Assembly: GCF_025961225.1 (NCBI RefSeq)
Contig: NZ_JAOQNG010000002.1
Location: forward strand, 248,001 to 312,000
Direction: 5' to 3'
Source: Azospirillum canadense
GTDB lineage: Bacteria; Pseudomonadota; Alphaproteobacteria; Azospirillales; Azospirillaceae
DNA: 64,000 bases
Under the pieces are notes generated by a model. The model was not told where the DNA came from and did no database searches. It worked only from the letters and a program-made list of their open reading frames with translations. The translations under genes and the position numbers were made by a program. Below, piece by piece: positions 17,911 through 27,199 of the stretch (position 1 is its first letter; each line of letters starts with the position of its first letter).

Positions 17911-18978
17911 ATGACGACGCTTCCGCCAGGAGCCGCTCCGCCGGGATTCAACCCGGCCCGGCTGGTCGCCCTCATGCGCGCGGGGGTTGAGCGGTGCGGG
18001 CTCGACCTCCGCGGCATCACCGTCCTCACCGAAGCGGCGTCCGGTGCCTACGCCAGCACGGCCATCCTCGCCGCGCTGGCCGGGGCGGACCGGGTTCATG
18101 CGGTGGTGAAGGACACCGCCTATGGCTCGGCGGAGGCCGTGCGCGCGGAGGTCGAAGGTTTGGCCGCCATGGCCGGCGTGGCCGACCGCCTGCGGATCGC
18201 CACCGGCGATCCCGTGGAGCTTGCCGCCGGCGCCGACCTCGTCACCAACAGCGGCCACGTCCGGCCGATCGATGCCCGGTTCATCGAACGGCTGCCCGAC
18301 CACGCCGTGATCGCGCTGATGTACGAGGTGTGGGAGTACCGGCCGGCCGACATCGACCTTGCCGCCTGTGCGGCGCGCGGCATCCCGGTGGTCGGCGTCA
18401 ACGAGCGTCACCCGTCGGTTGACGTCTTCTCCTTCCTCGGGCCGTTGGCGGTGCAGGAACTGCACGCGGCGGGGATTCCCATTTACGGAAGCCGCATTGC
18501 CCTGCTGTGCGACAACCCTTTCGCTCCGTTCATCGAACGCGGTCTGACGGGAATGGGGGCGGAGGTGCTGACGGTGGACCACCCCGGCTCCCTGCCGTCC
18601 AGATGCTGGGACGCCGTGCTGGTTGCCCTGCGTCCGCGCGGAGCGCCGGTGTTCGGGGCCGACGACGTCGCGCGGGTTCGTCGTCAATCCCCCGGAACGG
18701 TGCTCGTTCAGTATTGGGGGGACGTCGACCGCGACGCGGTGCATCAGGTCGGCCTGCCGCTGTGGCCCCCGGCCGCACCCCGTCCCGGTCACATGGCCGT
18801 CCTGCTGTCCGCCATTGGCCCGGACCCCATCGTGCGCCTGCAGGCCGGCGGCCTGCGCGCCGCGGAGTGGGTGCTGCGCAACGGCGTGGCGTCCTGCCCG
18901 CCCGGAGGCATCGCGGAATTGCTGCCCACGCCTTCGGCCTCCTCGTCCCCAACGGGGGATGAGAAGGCCTGGGCGTGA
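17911..18978 (+). CDS. Uncharacterised protein with dehydrogenase-like folds
   Basis: A 355-residue soluble protein that I do not recognise as a named family. It has alternating beta/alpha segments suggesting two Rossmann-like halves: GITVLTEAASGAYASTAILA then ADLVTNSGHVRPIDARFI, and, after a linker, IPVVGVNERHPSVDVFSFLG then GIPIYGSRIALLCDNPFAPF. The segment around residues 190-300 is faintly like the NAD domain of hydroxyacid dehydrogenases or adenosylhomocysteinase. GGGGAG lies 8-9 bases before the ATG at 17911. It sits between an aminotransferase and an epimerase in the same direction, so a role in nucleotide-sugar conversion or polymer decoration is plausible. Function is unknown. Confidence 0.75.
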   Translation: MTTLPPGAAPPGFNPARLVALMRAGVERCGLDLRGITVLTEAASGAYASTAILAALAGADRVHAVVKDTAYGSAEAVRAEVEGLAAMAGVADRLRIATGDPVELAAGADLVTNSGHVRPIDARFIERLPDHAVIALMYEVWEYRPADIDLAACAARGIPVVGVNERHPSVDVFSFLGPLAVQELHAAGIPIYGSRIALLCDNPFAPFIERGLTGMGAEVLTVDHPGSLPSRCWDAVLVALRPRGAPVFGADDVARVRRQSPGTVLVQYWGDVDRDAVHQVGLPLWPPAAPRPGHMAVLLSAIGPDPIVRLQAGGLRAAEWVLRNGVASCPPGGIAELLPTPSASSSPTGDEKAWA

Positions 18979-19015
18979 ACCAAAAAACCAACCATATCGC
19001 TGGAGACGTCGCAAG

Positions 19016-20002
19016 ATGGACCTGAAGAACAAACGGATCCTGGTGACCGGTGGGGCGGGTTTCGTCGGGTCGCACATCATCGACCTGCTGCTCGATGAGG
19101 GGTGCAGCCGGGTGTATGCCCTCGACAACCTGGTCCGCGGCAACCTCGGCAACCTGGCGCCGGCCCTGGCGTCCTCGCGTGTCGAATTCGTGCAAGGCGA
19201 CATCCGCGACCGGGCTCTGGTCGACCGGCTGGTGGGCGAATGCGACGTGGTGTTCCATCAGGCGGCGCTGCGCATCATCCATTGCGCGGCAGAGCCCAGG
19301 CAGGCGATGGAGGTCATGGTCAACGCGACCTTCGACCTGCTGGAGTCCTGCGTGAAGCACAGGATCGAGAAGGTCGTGGCCGCGTCCTCCGCGTCCATCT
19401 ACGGCTTGGCCGAAACCTTCCCGACGACCGAGGGGCACCATCCCTACGCCAACCGCACGCTGTACGGAGCCGCGAAGCAGTTCAACGAAGGCCTTCTGTC
19501 GTCCTTCAACGACATGTACGGGCTGGATTATGCGGCGCTCCGCTACTTCAACGTCTATGGCCCGCGCATGGACATCCACGGCAAGTACACCGAAGTGCTG
19601 ATCCGCTGGATGGACCGGATCGCCGCCGGTCAGCCGCCGGTGATCTTCGGCGACGGCTTGCAGACCATGGATTTCGTCCATGTCCGCGACGTGGCGCGTG
19701 CCAACATCCTGGCCGCGCGGACCGACTTCGGCGACGCCGAACCGTCGGGCCGCGTCTTCAACGTGGCGAGCGGCATCGAGACCAGCCTCCTGCAACTGGC
19801 GCAGGCGACCGCCAGGGTCATGGGCCGGCCCGATCTGGTTCCGGTGCACGAGGAGGAGCGCAAGATCAACCCGGTGTCGCGCCGTCTCGCCTCCACGGAT
19901 CTGGCGCGGCGCGTTCTCGGCTTCGAGACGTCCATCAGCCTGGAGGAAGGCTTGGCCGGTCTCGTCGCGTGGTGGCAATCGCAGAAGGTGGATGCGGCAT
20001 GA
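19016..20002 (+). CDS. NAD-dependent nucleotide-sugar epimerase/dehydratase
   Basis: Extended SDR enzyme (328 residues). [20 protein letters not shown] holds the NAD motif GGAGFVGS (11-18); HQAALRIIHCAAEPRQAMEVMVNATFDL, ASSASIYG and the catalytic YxxxK in TLYGAAKQ follow, then YFNVYGPRMDIHG. These fit UDP-glucose or UDP-N-acetylglucosamine 4-epimerases and related 4,6-dehydratases; the exact reaction is not decided by sequence alone. GGAG precedes the ATG at 19016. Its TGA overlaps the ATG of the next aminotransferase (ATGA), so the two probably act in succession on a keto-sugar. Confidence 0.88.
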   Translation: MDLKNKRILVTGGAGFVGSHIIDLLLDEGCSRVYALDNLVRGNLGNLAPALASSRVEFVQGDIRDRALVDRLVGECDVVFHQAALRIIHCAAEPRQAMEVMVNATFDLLESCVKHRIEKVVAASSASIYGLAETFPTTEGHHPYANRTLYGAAKQFNEGLLSSFNDMYGLDYAALRYFNVYGPRMDIHGKYTEVLIRWMDRIAAGQPPVIFGDGLQTMDFVHVRDVARANILAARTDFGDAEPSGRVFNVASGIETSLLQLAQATARVMGRPDLVPVHEEERKINPVSRRLASTDLARRVLGFETSISLEEGLAGLVAWWQSQKVDAA

Positions 20003-21234
20003 TCCCCCTCACCAAGCCCATGGTCGGGACCGCCGAGGCCGAGGCGGCCGCAACGACCATCCTGTCCGGCTGGCTGACCCAGGGCCCGGAAGTGGCGGCG
20101 TTCGAAGCCGACTTCGCCCGCACGGTCGGCTCGCCGCACGCCTGCGCCGTGTCGAACTGCACCACGGCGCTTCATCTCGCGCTGCTGGCGGTGGGGGTGA
20201 AGCCCGGCGACGAGGTGATCACCGTCAGCCATTCTTTCATCGCCACGGCGAACGCGATCCGCCAGTGTGGGGCGGTCCCGATTTTCGTGGATGTGGAGCC
20301 GGACACCTTCAACATGCTGCCGGACGCGGCCGAGGGGGCGATCACGCCGAAGACGCGCGCCATCCTCTGCGTCCATCAGATGGGCATGCCCTGCGACCTG
20401 ACGCGGATCGCGGCGATTGCCGCGGCCAACGGCGTTGCGCTGGTGGAGGACGCGGCCTGCGCCATCGGAGCGGAGATCCGGATCGACGGCGCTTGGCAGC
20501 CGGTCGGCCAGCCGGTCGGCGATGTCGCATGCTTCTCGCTCCACCCCCGCAAGGTCATCACGACGGGGGAAGGCGGCATGCTGACCACCCGGTCGGACGC
20601 TCTGGACCGCCGTTTCCGCCTGTTGCGCCAGCATGGCATGGACATCAGCGACCGTGAGCGTCACTCCGCCCGCGCCGTGACCTTCGAGTCCTACGCCGAG
20701 CCGGGTTTCAACTACCGGATGACCGACTTCCAGGCCGCCATCGGCCGCCACCAGTTGCGGCGTCTTCCGGAGATCGTGGCGCGCCGGCGGGAGCTGGCCC
20801 ACGGCTATCGGCAACGGCTGGCGGATCTGGTCCCGGAGGTCGCGCCCGCGCACGAGCCGGAATGGGCGCGTTCCAACTGGCAGAGCTATTGCCTCCGCCT
20901 TCCGACCAGGGTCGACCAAAAGGCGGTGATGCAGGCCATGCTGGATGCCGGCGTCGCCACCCGCCGCGGCATCATGTGCACCCATCGCGAGCCGGCCGGC
21001 GCCGACATCCCCGTTCGCCACTCCCTCCGGCAGTCGGAGTTGGCGCAGGACCACGGCCTCATCATTCCGCTCTACCCGCAGATGACCGATGACGACCTCG
21101 ACCAAGTGGTGGACGCGTTGCGTACCGCCCTGGGCAGGGCCGCTTCCGCGCCGGGGGCCGGCCATCCGGGCGCTGGCCGTCCGGGCGCCGCCCGCGCTCG
21201 CGTCCCCGTCAGCAATCTACGGACGACCGCGTGA
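19999..21234 (+). CDS. DegT/DnrJ/EryC1 aminotransferase (second)
   Basis: PLP-dependent sugar aminotransferase (411 residues). Signatures: PLTKPMVGTAEAEAAATTILSGWLTQGP, CAVSNCTTALHLALLAV (49-65), EDAACAIGAE (150-159) and the PLP lysine Lys185 in SLHPRKVITTGEGGML. NYRMTDFQAAIG and a C-terminal YPQMTDDDLDQVV match perosamine-synthetase-like enzymes. A low-complexity Ala/Gly/Pro-rich tail of about 30 residues is extra. It overlaps the epimerase gene by four bases and ends in GTGA shared with the next frame. It likely aminates C4 of a sugar nucleotide made by its neighbour; with GDP-4-keto-6-deoxymannose from Gmd, perosamine is one option. Confidence 0.9.
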   Translation: MIPLTKPMVGTAEAEAAATTILSGWLTQGPEVAAFEADFARTVGSPHACAVSNCTTALHLALLAVGVKPGDEVITVSHSFIATANAIRQCGAVPIFVDVEPDTFNMLPDAAEGAITPKTRAILCVHQMGMPCDLTRIAAIAAANGVALVEDAACAIGAEIRIDGAWQPVGQPVGDVACFSLHPRKVITTGEGGMLTTRSDALDRRFRLLRQHGMDISDRERHSARAVTFESYAEPGFNYRMTDFQAAIGRHQLRRLPEIVARRRELAHGYRQRLADLVPEVAPAHEPEWARSNWQSYCLRLPTRVDQKAVMQAMLDAGVATRRGIMCTHREPAGADIPVRHSLRQSELAQDHGLIIPLYPQMTDDDLDQVVDALRTALGRAASAPGAGHPGAGRPGAARARVPVSNLRTTA

Positions 21235-21263
21235 GGAAACCCCCGAACCCGGAGGCGAGCGCG

Positions 21264-22208
21264 ATGCCACGCCCCACCTACAGCGTCATCATCAACAACT
21301 ACAATTACGGCTCTTTCATCGAGCGGGCCGTCGACAGCGCCCTGGCGCAGGATGCGGAGAATGTGGAGGTGATCGTCGTCGACGACGGCTCCACCGACCA
21401 TTCCCGCACCGTGCTGGAGCGGTACCGGCCGCAAGTCCAACTGGTTTTCCAGGAAAACCGCGGCCAAGCCGGCGCGATCAACGCCGGCGTTCTGGCCAGC
21501 CGCGGCGACATCCTGTGCTTTCTGGACGCAGACGATTGGTGTGCCATGGGAAAGCTGTCCGCGATCGGAGCCGCCTTCGCCGCCGATCCGCGCCTCAGCC
21601 TCGTCTACCATCGCCTCCAGCCGGTGCTGTCCGACGGGACCTTCACGCTGAAGCCGATCCCGCGGACCCTCTGCTCGGGTGACCTGAGGCGCCGTCTGGC
21701 CCGGTCCGCCGGCTGGTGGCCCTTCCCGCTGACGTCGGCGGTCGCCATCCGGCGCGCGGCGTGGAACGAGGTCGGCCCCATTCCCGAAAGCTTCCGGATA
21801 TCCGCCGACGCCTGGCTCGTCGGCATCTACCCGTTCGTCGGCCGGGTGGCCGCGCTGCCGGAGGTGCAGGGCTACTACCGGATCCACAACAACAGCTGGT
21901 ATCGGAGCGTCGACGACGCGGACATGCTGCGCAAGCGGATGTCCCATTGGGAGAGCACCGTCGAGGTGACCAACCGCTTTCTGGCGGACCACGGCCAGCC
22001 ATGGCGGCTCAACCTCGACAACCACTTCCCACATCGCCTCGCGGCCCTGCGGCTGTCCGGGGGCGATCCCCTGCAAGGCATGCGGCTGCTGGTCCAGGGC
22101 CTGCGCTTTGGCGGCGAGCCCAACCTGTTGCGCCGCGCGCGCAATGTGCTCCGCCTGGCGCCCGAACTGATCGGCACCGGTCCGCCCGGCATAAGGGAGC
22201 ATTCCTGA
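21264..22208 (+). CDS. Glycosyltransferase family 2
   Basis: A GT-A inverting transferase of about 314 residues. The opening YSVIINNYNYGSFIERAVDSAL and the nucleotide-binding VIVVDDGSTDHSRTVL are diagnostic for GT2; ENRGQAGAINAGVLASRGD and the metal-binding LDADDW (DxD) follow. I chose ATG 21264 because GGAGG at 21250-21254 is well placed; a GTG at 21231 overlapping the preceding stop is the alternative and adds 11 residues. The enzyme would act on the cytoplasmic face of the inner membrane. Its sugar donor is unknown. About 180 bases separate it from the Wzc-like gene. Confidence 0.9.
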   Translation: MPRPTYSVIINNYNYGSFIERAVDSALAQDAENVEVIVVDDGSTDHSRTVLERYRPQVQLVFQENRGQAGAINAGVLASRGDILCFLDADDWCAMGKLSAIGAAFAADPRLSLVYHRLQPVLSDGTFTLKPIPRTLCSGDLRRRLARSAGWWPFPLTSAVAIRRAAWNEVGPIPESFRISADAWLVGIYPFVGRVAALPEVQGYYRIHNNSWYRSVDDADMLRKRMSHWESTVEVTNRFLADHGQPWRLNLDNHFPHRLAALRLSGGDPLQGMRLLVQGLRFGGEPNLLRRARNVLRLAPELIGTGPPGIREHS

Positions 22209-22346
22209 TACCGGGTTTGCGGATCGATCGCACGGAATTTTCCGTTTCCGACAAATGCTCCAAAAATCGTCGCTGCATCATTCAAGTACTCATTTTTGAG
22301 GAATTGGGCATTCCGAAGATATGGACGATGCTCGTCGCCTGACGCA

Positions 22347-22360
22347 CCCAAACGTTTGGG
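22347..22360. promoter_or_regulatory. 14-bp perfect palindrome upstream of the Wzc-like gene
   Basis: The sequence cccaaacgtttggg is fully symmetric and ends 31 bases before the ATG at 22392, close to where an operator would act. The protein that binds it, if any, is unknown. Confidence 0.4.
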
Positions 22361-22391
22361 GCGCCGGCGCAAGCTTGGTGGGAGTCTCGGT

Positions 22392-24728
22392 ATGGCGGTT
22401 GTCGAACGCGTGCCTTCATCGCCCCTGAGTGCGACGTACAATCCACCGTCCGACAGGGACTTGTCGGTGACTCCCTGGCTGTCCCGCATGATCCGGATGT
22501 ACTGGCAACAAAAGTACATCCTCCTTGCGTCCGTCGTGCTGTTCGTCGGCATCGGTTACGCGCTCGTCCAGCGCATGCCGCCGCTGTATCGCGCGACGGC
22601 GACGCTGATGCTGGATCCTCATCAGCGAACGGTGATCGACGTGGCCCAGGTGGTCACGCCGTTCCGGCCCGACGAACTGTCGATCGAGAGCGAAATCCAG
22701 GTTCTGCAGTCGTCAGACATCGCCCTGAAGGTCATCGCCAAGGCACGCCTGGACCAGTCGCCCGAATTCAGCCCGGCGGCCGAGCGCGCGTTAATCGCCA
22801 GGGAAGAGAGGGAGGCGGCAAGGCGCATGAGCAGCCTTGAACCGCCCACGACCCTGGAGGCGTTGCTCACCGACCTTCGTGACCTGTGGGCGGAGGGCAA
22901 GCGGCAGCTCGGCGCGCTCTGGGGCGTCGACGTCGAAATCCCCAATCCGGCCCGGGACGCGCGGCGCGACCAGACCGTCATGCTCGAACGGTTCGAATCC
23001 GCGCTCCAGGTCGGCCCGCTGGGCCACTCGCGCGTGATCGGGGTGACCTTCACGTCGCAGGATCCCGTGCTCGCGGCCAGGGTCGCGAACACCATCGTCG
23101 AAACCTACCTGGCCCAACAGGCGAGTGGCCGGCTGAAGGACACGGAGAAGGCCAACGACTGGCTGGAGCAGCGCGCCCATCAGTTTCGCGGCGAGGCCGA
23201 GCAGGCGCAGAAAGCCTATCTCGACCGGCTGACGAAGGCGCAGCCGACCGCCGGCGTGGACGTCGAGCTGCTGCGCAGCCAGTTGCTCGACCTGAACCGC
23301 AGCATCGCGCAGGCCGAGGCCGACTACAAGGCGGTCCGCGACCGGCGGGAACGGCTGGAAAAGATGGTGGCGAGCGGCGACCTCGGCAAGCTGGCGGCCG
23401 AGTCCAAGTCGGAGAACCTGGAGGCGATCCGCCTTCAGACCGTCATTCTGGAACGCCGGCGGGCCGAACTCGCCCGGCAACTCGGCGACCGGCATCCCAC
23501 GATGTCGGCCTTGAACGCCCAGATCGCCGCGATTCGCCAGTCCATGAACGGCGAGGCCCAGCGGCTGGTGTCGGACACCGCCGCCGAGGAAGGGGCGATG
23601 AAGAGCCGCCTGCAGGCGCTGCACGAAAACGCCCAGCGAACCCAGGAAAGGCTGCGCATCTTCCAGGAAGCCAAGGCCGAGATCAGCACGCTCGAACGGG
23701 AAGCGCGGAGCAGCGAGGAGATCTACAACACCTTCCTGACCCGCTACAAAGGAACGAGCGCGGCCCCGCTGGTGCAGCCGGAGGCCTGGGCCGTGTCCAC
23801 GGCGCTGCCGCCCGCCGATCCCGCGCTGCCCCGGGGACGGATGATCCTCGTCCTCGCCGGGCTGTTCGGGCTGGGCCTCGGCGGCGCGGGCGTCACCCTG
23901 CGTGAACTGCTGCAGACCGGGATGAGGAGCAACGACGAGATCGAGGACCAGTGCGGTCTGCGTGGGCTGGGTCTGTCCCCGTCCCTGCCGCGCCGCGTGG
24001 CCAGCCGTCGAGACGTCGTGCGGTATGTGCTGGAAAACCCGCGCACTCCCTTCGCGGAGTCCATTCGCATCATCACCAGCAACACCCTGGCCCTGCTTCA
24101 ACCCTGCGACCGCGGCGTCGTCATCAGCGTGGGGTCGGCGTGGCAGCATGAAGGCAAGTCGACGGTCGTGGCGTCCGCCGCGACGCTGCTCGCGATGAGC
24201 CGCTTCCGCGTCCTGGTGATCGACGGCGACATCCGCAAGCCGTCGCAGCACGACCTCTTCCGCCTGCCCAACGGTCCGGGCCTGAGCGAATACATGAGCG
24301 ACACATCGGACGAAATGCCGGTCCCGCAGATCAGCCCGGAAACCGGCATCCATCTGGTGACCAGCGGCACGGTCGGCCTCACCGACGCGCGGGCTCCCCT
24401 GTACCTCAACCATGGCGACAAGCTGCAGCGACTGATCGATTGGGCACGCCACTACTACGACATCATCCTGATCGACATGCCGCCCTGCATGCCGGTGGTG
24501 GACGCCCGGATCATGGCGTCGTTGAGCGACCGCTGCATCTTCGTGTCGCGCTGGCGCTCCACACCGGTCAGCAAGATCAAGTATTCGCTGCGGGAACTGA
24601 AGGCGGCCGGCGCCGACATCGCCGGATTGGCGCTTGTGCAGGTGGATGTGCGCAAGCATGCCGCATCCGAATACGGCGACAGCGGCATCTATTTCAAATA
24701 CGGCCGCCAGCGACCGCGGGAGCACTGA
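22392..24728 (+). CDS. Wzc-like polysaccharide co-polymerase / tyrosine autokinase
   Basis: Inner-membrane protein (778 residues) controlling chain length and export in Wzy-dependent pathways. An N-terminal membrane segment (about residues 38-58, ILLASVVLFVGIGYALV) opens the Wzz-type periplasmic domain, which holds long coiled coils (about 240-450). A second membrane segment MILVLAGLFGLGLGGAGVTL leads to the cytoplasmic BY-kinase domain: Walker A variant GSAWQHEGKS with Lys589, Walker A' LVIDGDIRKPS and Walker B IILIDMPP. The C-terminus has only three clustered tyrosines (EYGDSGIYFKYG), a short version of the autophosphorylated tail. GGGAG precedes the ATG at 22392. Partners are the flippase (4428) and polymerase (27200). 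Confidence 0.94.
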   Translation: MAVVERVPSSPLSATYNPPSDRDLSVTPWLSRMIRMYWQQKYILLASVVLFVGIGYALVQRMPPLYRATATLMLDPHQRTVIDVAQVVTPFRPDELSIESEIQVLQSSDIALKVIAKARLDQSPEFSPAAERALIAREEREAARRMSSLEPPTTLEALLTDLRDLWAEGKRQLGALWGVDVEIPNPARDARRDQTVMLERFESALQVGPLGHSRVIGVTFTSQDPVLAARVANTIVETYLAQQASGRLKDTEKANDWLEQRAHQFRGEAEQAQKAYLDRLTKAQPTAGVDVELLRSQLLDLNRSIAQAEADYKAVRDRRERLEKMVASGDLGKLAAESKSENLEAIRLQTVILERRRAELARQLGDRHPTMSALNAQIAAIRQSMNGEAQRLVSDTAAEEGAMKSRLQALHENAQRTQERLRIFQEAKAEISTLEREARSSEEIYNTFLTRYKGTSAAPLVQPEAWAVSTALPPADPALPRGRMILVLAGLFGLGLGGAGVTLRELLQTGMRSNDEIEDQCGLRGLGLSPSLPRRVASRRDVVRYVLENPRTPFAESIRIITSNTLALLQPCDRGVVISVGSAWQHEGKSTVVASAATLLAMSRFRVLVIDGDIRKPSQHDLFRLPNGPGLSEYMSDTSDEMPVPQISPETGIHLVTSGTVGLTDARAPLYLNHGDKLQRLIDWARHYYDIILIDMPPCMPVVDARIMASLSDRCIFVSRWRSTPVSKIKYSLRELKAAGADIAGLALVQVDVRKHAASEYGDSGIYFKYGRQRPREH

Positions 24729-24790
24729 CGCCCTAGCCTTCCCATAGAAAGAATCGGCTTCTGACAATACGCCCGGCGGAAGGGGAAACC

Positions 24791-26029
24791 ATGCACCCAG
24801 AGATCACCGACGCAGCGCGCAACGTCGGCCCCACCACGGCCGTCCCGGCCAAGGTCGCGATCGTCTACCGGATCGTCCCTCACTACCGCGTCGCCTTCTA
24901 CAAAGGGCTGAGCGCCTTCCTGGCGCGACGCGGGGTGGAGTTGACCCTGTTCGGTGGGCAGCCCCTGCCCGAGGAGGCGTTCGAGGACTGCGGCGGGCAC
25001 ATCGACTGCCACGTCGTCGCGCCCAACCGGTACGTCCACAAGCAGATTTATTACCAGCCTCTGTTCAACAGGCTGAAGGACTTCGATCTTGTGGTGATCG
25101 AACAGGCGAATTCGGCCCTGTTGAATTACCCTCTGTTCCTGCGCCGGATGCTGGGCATCGGGCCTCGCCTGGCCTTCTGGGGGCACGGCGACGACCTGCA
25201 GCAGCAGGCGCCCGCCCGCCTGCGCCGCGCGATGAAGCGCTTCCTGTCCTGCCGCGTGGACCACTGGTTCGCCTACACGGACTCCGTGAAGTCGATCGTG
25301 CGGGGCATGGGCTTTCCGGACTCCCGCATCACCGTCGTGCAGAACGCCATCGACGTGTCGACGACCCTGGCCCTTGCGGAGGAACTCACACCGGCCGGCC
25401 GCGGTGCCATACGCGAACGGCTTGGGCTGCCCGACGCACCGACCGCCGTGTTCTGCGCGCGCCTGACGGAAGGCAAGGGACTGCCCTTCCTGATCGCCGC
25501 GTGCGAGCGCGCCCGCGCGCGCATCCCCAACCTGCATCTTCTCGTGGTCGGCGAAGGGCCTCTCGGCCCCTGGCTGGACCGGCAGGCTAGGGACAAGCCC
25601 TGGATCCGCCCGCTCGGTGCGCGTTACGGGCGCGAGAAGGCGGAGATACTCAGCACGGCCGAGGTGTTTCTGCTGCCGTCCTTCGTCGGGCTGTCGATCC
25701 TCGATGCCTTCGCCGCCGGGTTGCCCGTCCTCACCGCCGACTTCCGGAACCACAGCCCGGAGGTGGACTACCTCCAGGACCGGGTGAACGGGCTGTTCGT
25801 CATGGGCCAGCCGGACCCGAACACCTACGGGGCCGCGATCTCCGGCGTCCTCACCGACGACGCGTTGCGCGGACAGCTCCGTGAAGGCGCCTTCCAGACG
25901 GCCCGGCACCGAACAGTGGACGCCATGGTGAGCAACTTCGGAAGCGGCATCCTCCAGGCCCTGGACGCGGCCGGCCGGCTCAGGCACCGCGCCGAAGAGC
26001 CGGCCGCATCGACATGGTCCGTGCCATGA
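24791..26029 (+). CDS. Glycosyltransferase family 4
   Basis: A 412-residue GT-B enzyme. The N-terminal domain starts AIVYRIVPHYRVAFYKGLS and has FWGHGDDLQQQ; the C-terminal donor domain has VVQNAIDVST, VFCARLTEGKGLPFLI, LVVGEGPLGPWL and FLLPSFVGLSILDAFAAGLPVLT, where an E-x7-E-type site would stand but with reduced acidity. AAGGGGA precedes the ATG. It overlaps the next glycosyltransferase gene by four bases, if that gene starts at 26026. The two likely add successive sugars to the lipid-linked repeat unit. Substrates unknown. Confidence 0.9.
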   Translation: MHPEITDAARNVGPTTAVPAKVAIVYRIVPHYRVAFYKGLSAFLARRGVELTLFGGQPLPEEAFEDCGGHIDCHVVAPNRYVHKQIYYQPLFNRLKDFDLVVIEQANSALLNYPLFLRRMLGIGPRLAFWGHGDDLQQQAPARLRRAMKRFLSCRVDHWFAYTDSVKSIVRGMGFPDSRITVVQNAIDVSTTLALAEELTPAGRGAIRERLGLPDAPTAVFCARLTEGKGLPFLIAACERARARIPNLHLLVVGEGPLGPWLDRQARDKPWIRPLGARYGREKAEILSTAEVFLLPSFVGLSILDAFAAGLPVLTADFRNHSPEVDYLQDRVNGLFVMGQPDPNTYGAAISGVLTDDALRGQLREGAFQTARHRTVDAMVSNFGSGILQALDAAGRLRHRAEEPAASTWSVP

Positions 26030-27183
26030 GCCCGTTCCGCCAGTCGGGCGCGGGCCAGTCGGGCGCGGAGGCCGATGCCGCGCCGCGCCTGACGGTCCTG
26101 TCCTGGCCTTACCGCCGGCGGGGCGTCACCAATCCCTACACCCGTCGCCTGGGGGAGGCGCTGTCGGACCAGGGGCTGTGCGTTCGCGAGTTTTCCGCCT
26201 GGGCTCTCCTGACGGGCCGTGTGGACGTGTGGCACATGCATTGGCCGGAGGGCACGCTGCGCAGCCCGAGCCGCTTGCTCGGCCTGCTGCGCCTGACCCA
26301 GTTCATGCTGCTTGTGGCCGTCGCCCGGCTCCGGAACGTGGCCTGCGTTTGGACGATGCACAACCTGGAGAGCCACGAGCGCGCGCACCGGGATCTGGAA
26401 CGTCGGCTGTGGAGATTCCTGATCCCACGGCTCGACGGGATCATGCTGCTGTCGCGGGCGTCGCGCGACCTTCTGCTTGAGCGCCATCCCGCGGCGCGGG
26501 AGGTGCCCTGCCACGTCATCCCGCACGGCCATTACCGCGGCAGCTACCCGGACACCGAGACCCGTTTGTCCGCGCGCGCGACCTACGGCTGGACGTCGGG
26601 CGAGCGGATCGTCGCCTTCGTCGGGCGCGTGCGCGCCTACAAGAACGTGGACGCACTGATCACGGCCTTCCGGGCCATGCCCGACCCCGATCTGCGCTTG
26701 GTGGTTGCCGGCGACGCCGACGATCCGGACGTGGGCCGGCGCCTGCGGCAGGCCGCGGCCGACGACGCGCGCGTTCGCCTCGACCTCGGCTTCGTGCCGG
26801 ATGACGCGATCCAGCGTCCGCTCAGGGCTGCCGATCTTGCGGTCCTGCCGTACCGCGACGTCCTTAATTCCGGCTCCGCCATCCTGGCGCTATCCTTCGA
26901 TTGTCCCGTGCTGGTGCCGGAGCGCGGCGCCATGGGCGAATTGCGCGAGCGCGTCGGCGCACCGTGGGTGCAATGCTACACCGGCGCGCTGACGCCTGAG
27001 ACGCTGCGCGATGCGCTCGATCAAGCCGCCCGCCGGCCGGAAGGTGCGCCGGATCTCTCCGCGTTCGAGTGGTCGGCCATCGGCCGGCAGCTCGCGTCCT
27101 TCTACCGGGCCATCCATCGCCGGAACGACGCCGCGCGGCGGGAGTCGCGCGCGCGGCCGATCGAGCCGAACCACGAACTCTGA
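26026..27183 (+). CDS. Glycosyltransferase, GT4/GumK-like
   Basis: A 385-residue predicted GT-B transferase. N-terminal part: LTVLSWPYRRRGVTNPYTRRL and VDVWHMHWPEGTLRSPS, a pattern seen in transferases that act on mannose- or glucuronate-containing EPS. CVWTMHNLESHE follows. Donor domain: VAFVGRVRAYKNVDALITAF, LVVAGDADDPDVG, and DLAVLPYRDVLNSGSAILALSF with the expected serine-rich site. I prefer ATG 26026, which overlaps the preceding stop as ATGA; an in-frame ATG at 26014 adds four residues. Sugar specificity is not evident. Confidence 0.87.
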   Translation: MSPFRQSGAGQSGAEADAAPRLTVLSWPYRRRGVTNPYTRRLGEALSDQGLCVREFSAWALLTGRVDVWHMHWPEGTLRSPSRLLGLLRLTQFMLLVAVARLRNVACVWTMHNLESHERAHRDLERRLWRFLIPRLDGIMLLSRASRDLLLERHPAAREVPCHVIPHGHYRGSYPDTETRLSARATYGWTSGERIVAFVGRVRAYKNVDALITAFRAMPDPDLRLVVAGDADDPDVGRRLRQAAADDARVRLDLGFVPDDAIQRPLRAADLAVLPYRDVLNSGSAILALSFDCPVLVPERGAMGELRERVGAPWVQCYTGALTPETLRDALDQAARRPEGAPDLSAFEWSAIGRQLASFYRAIHRRNDAARRESRARPIEPNHEL

Positions 27184-27199
27184 TCAGGGAGCCCCGCGC

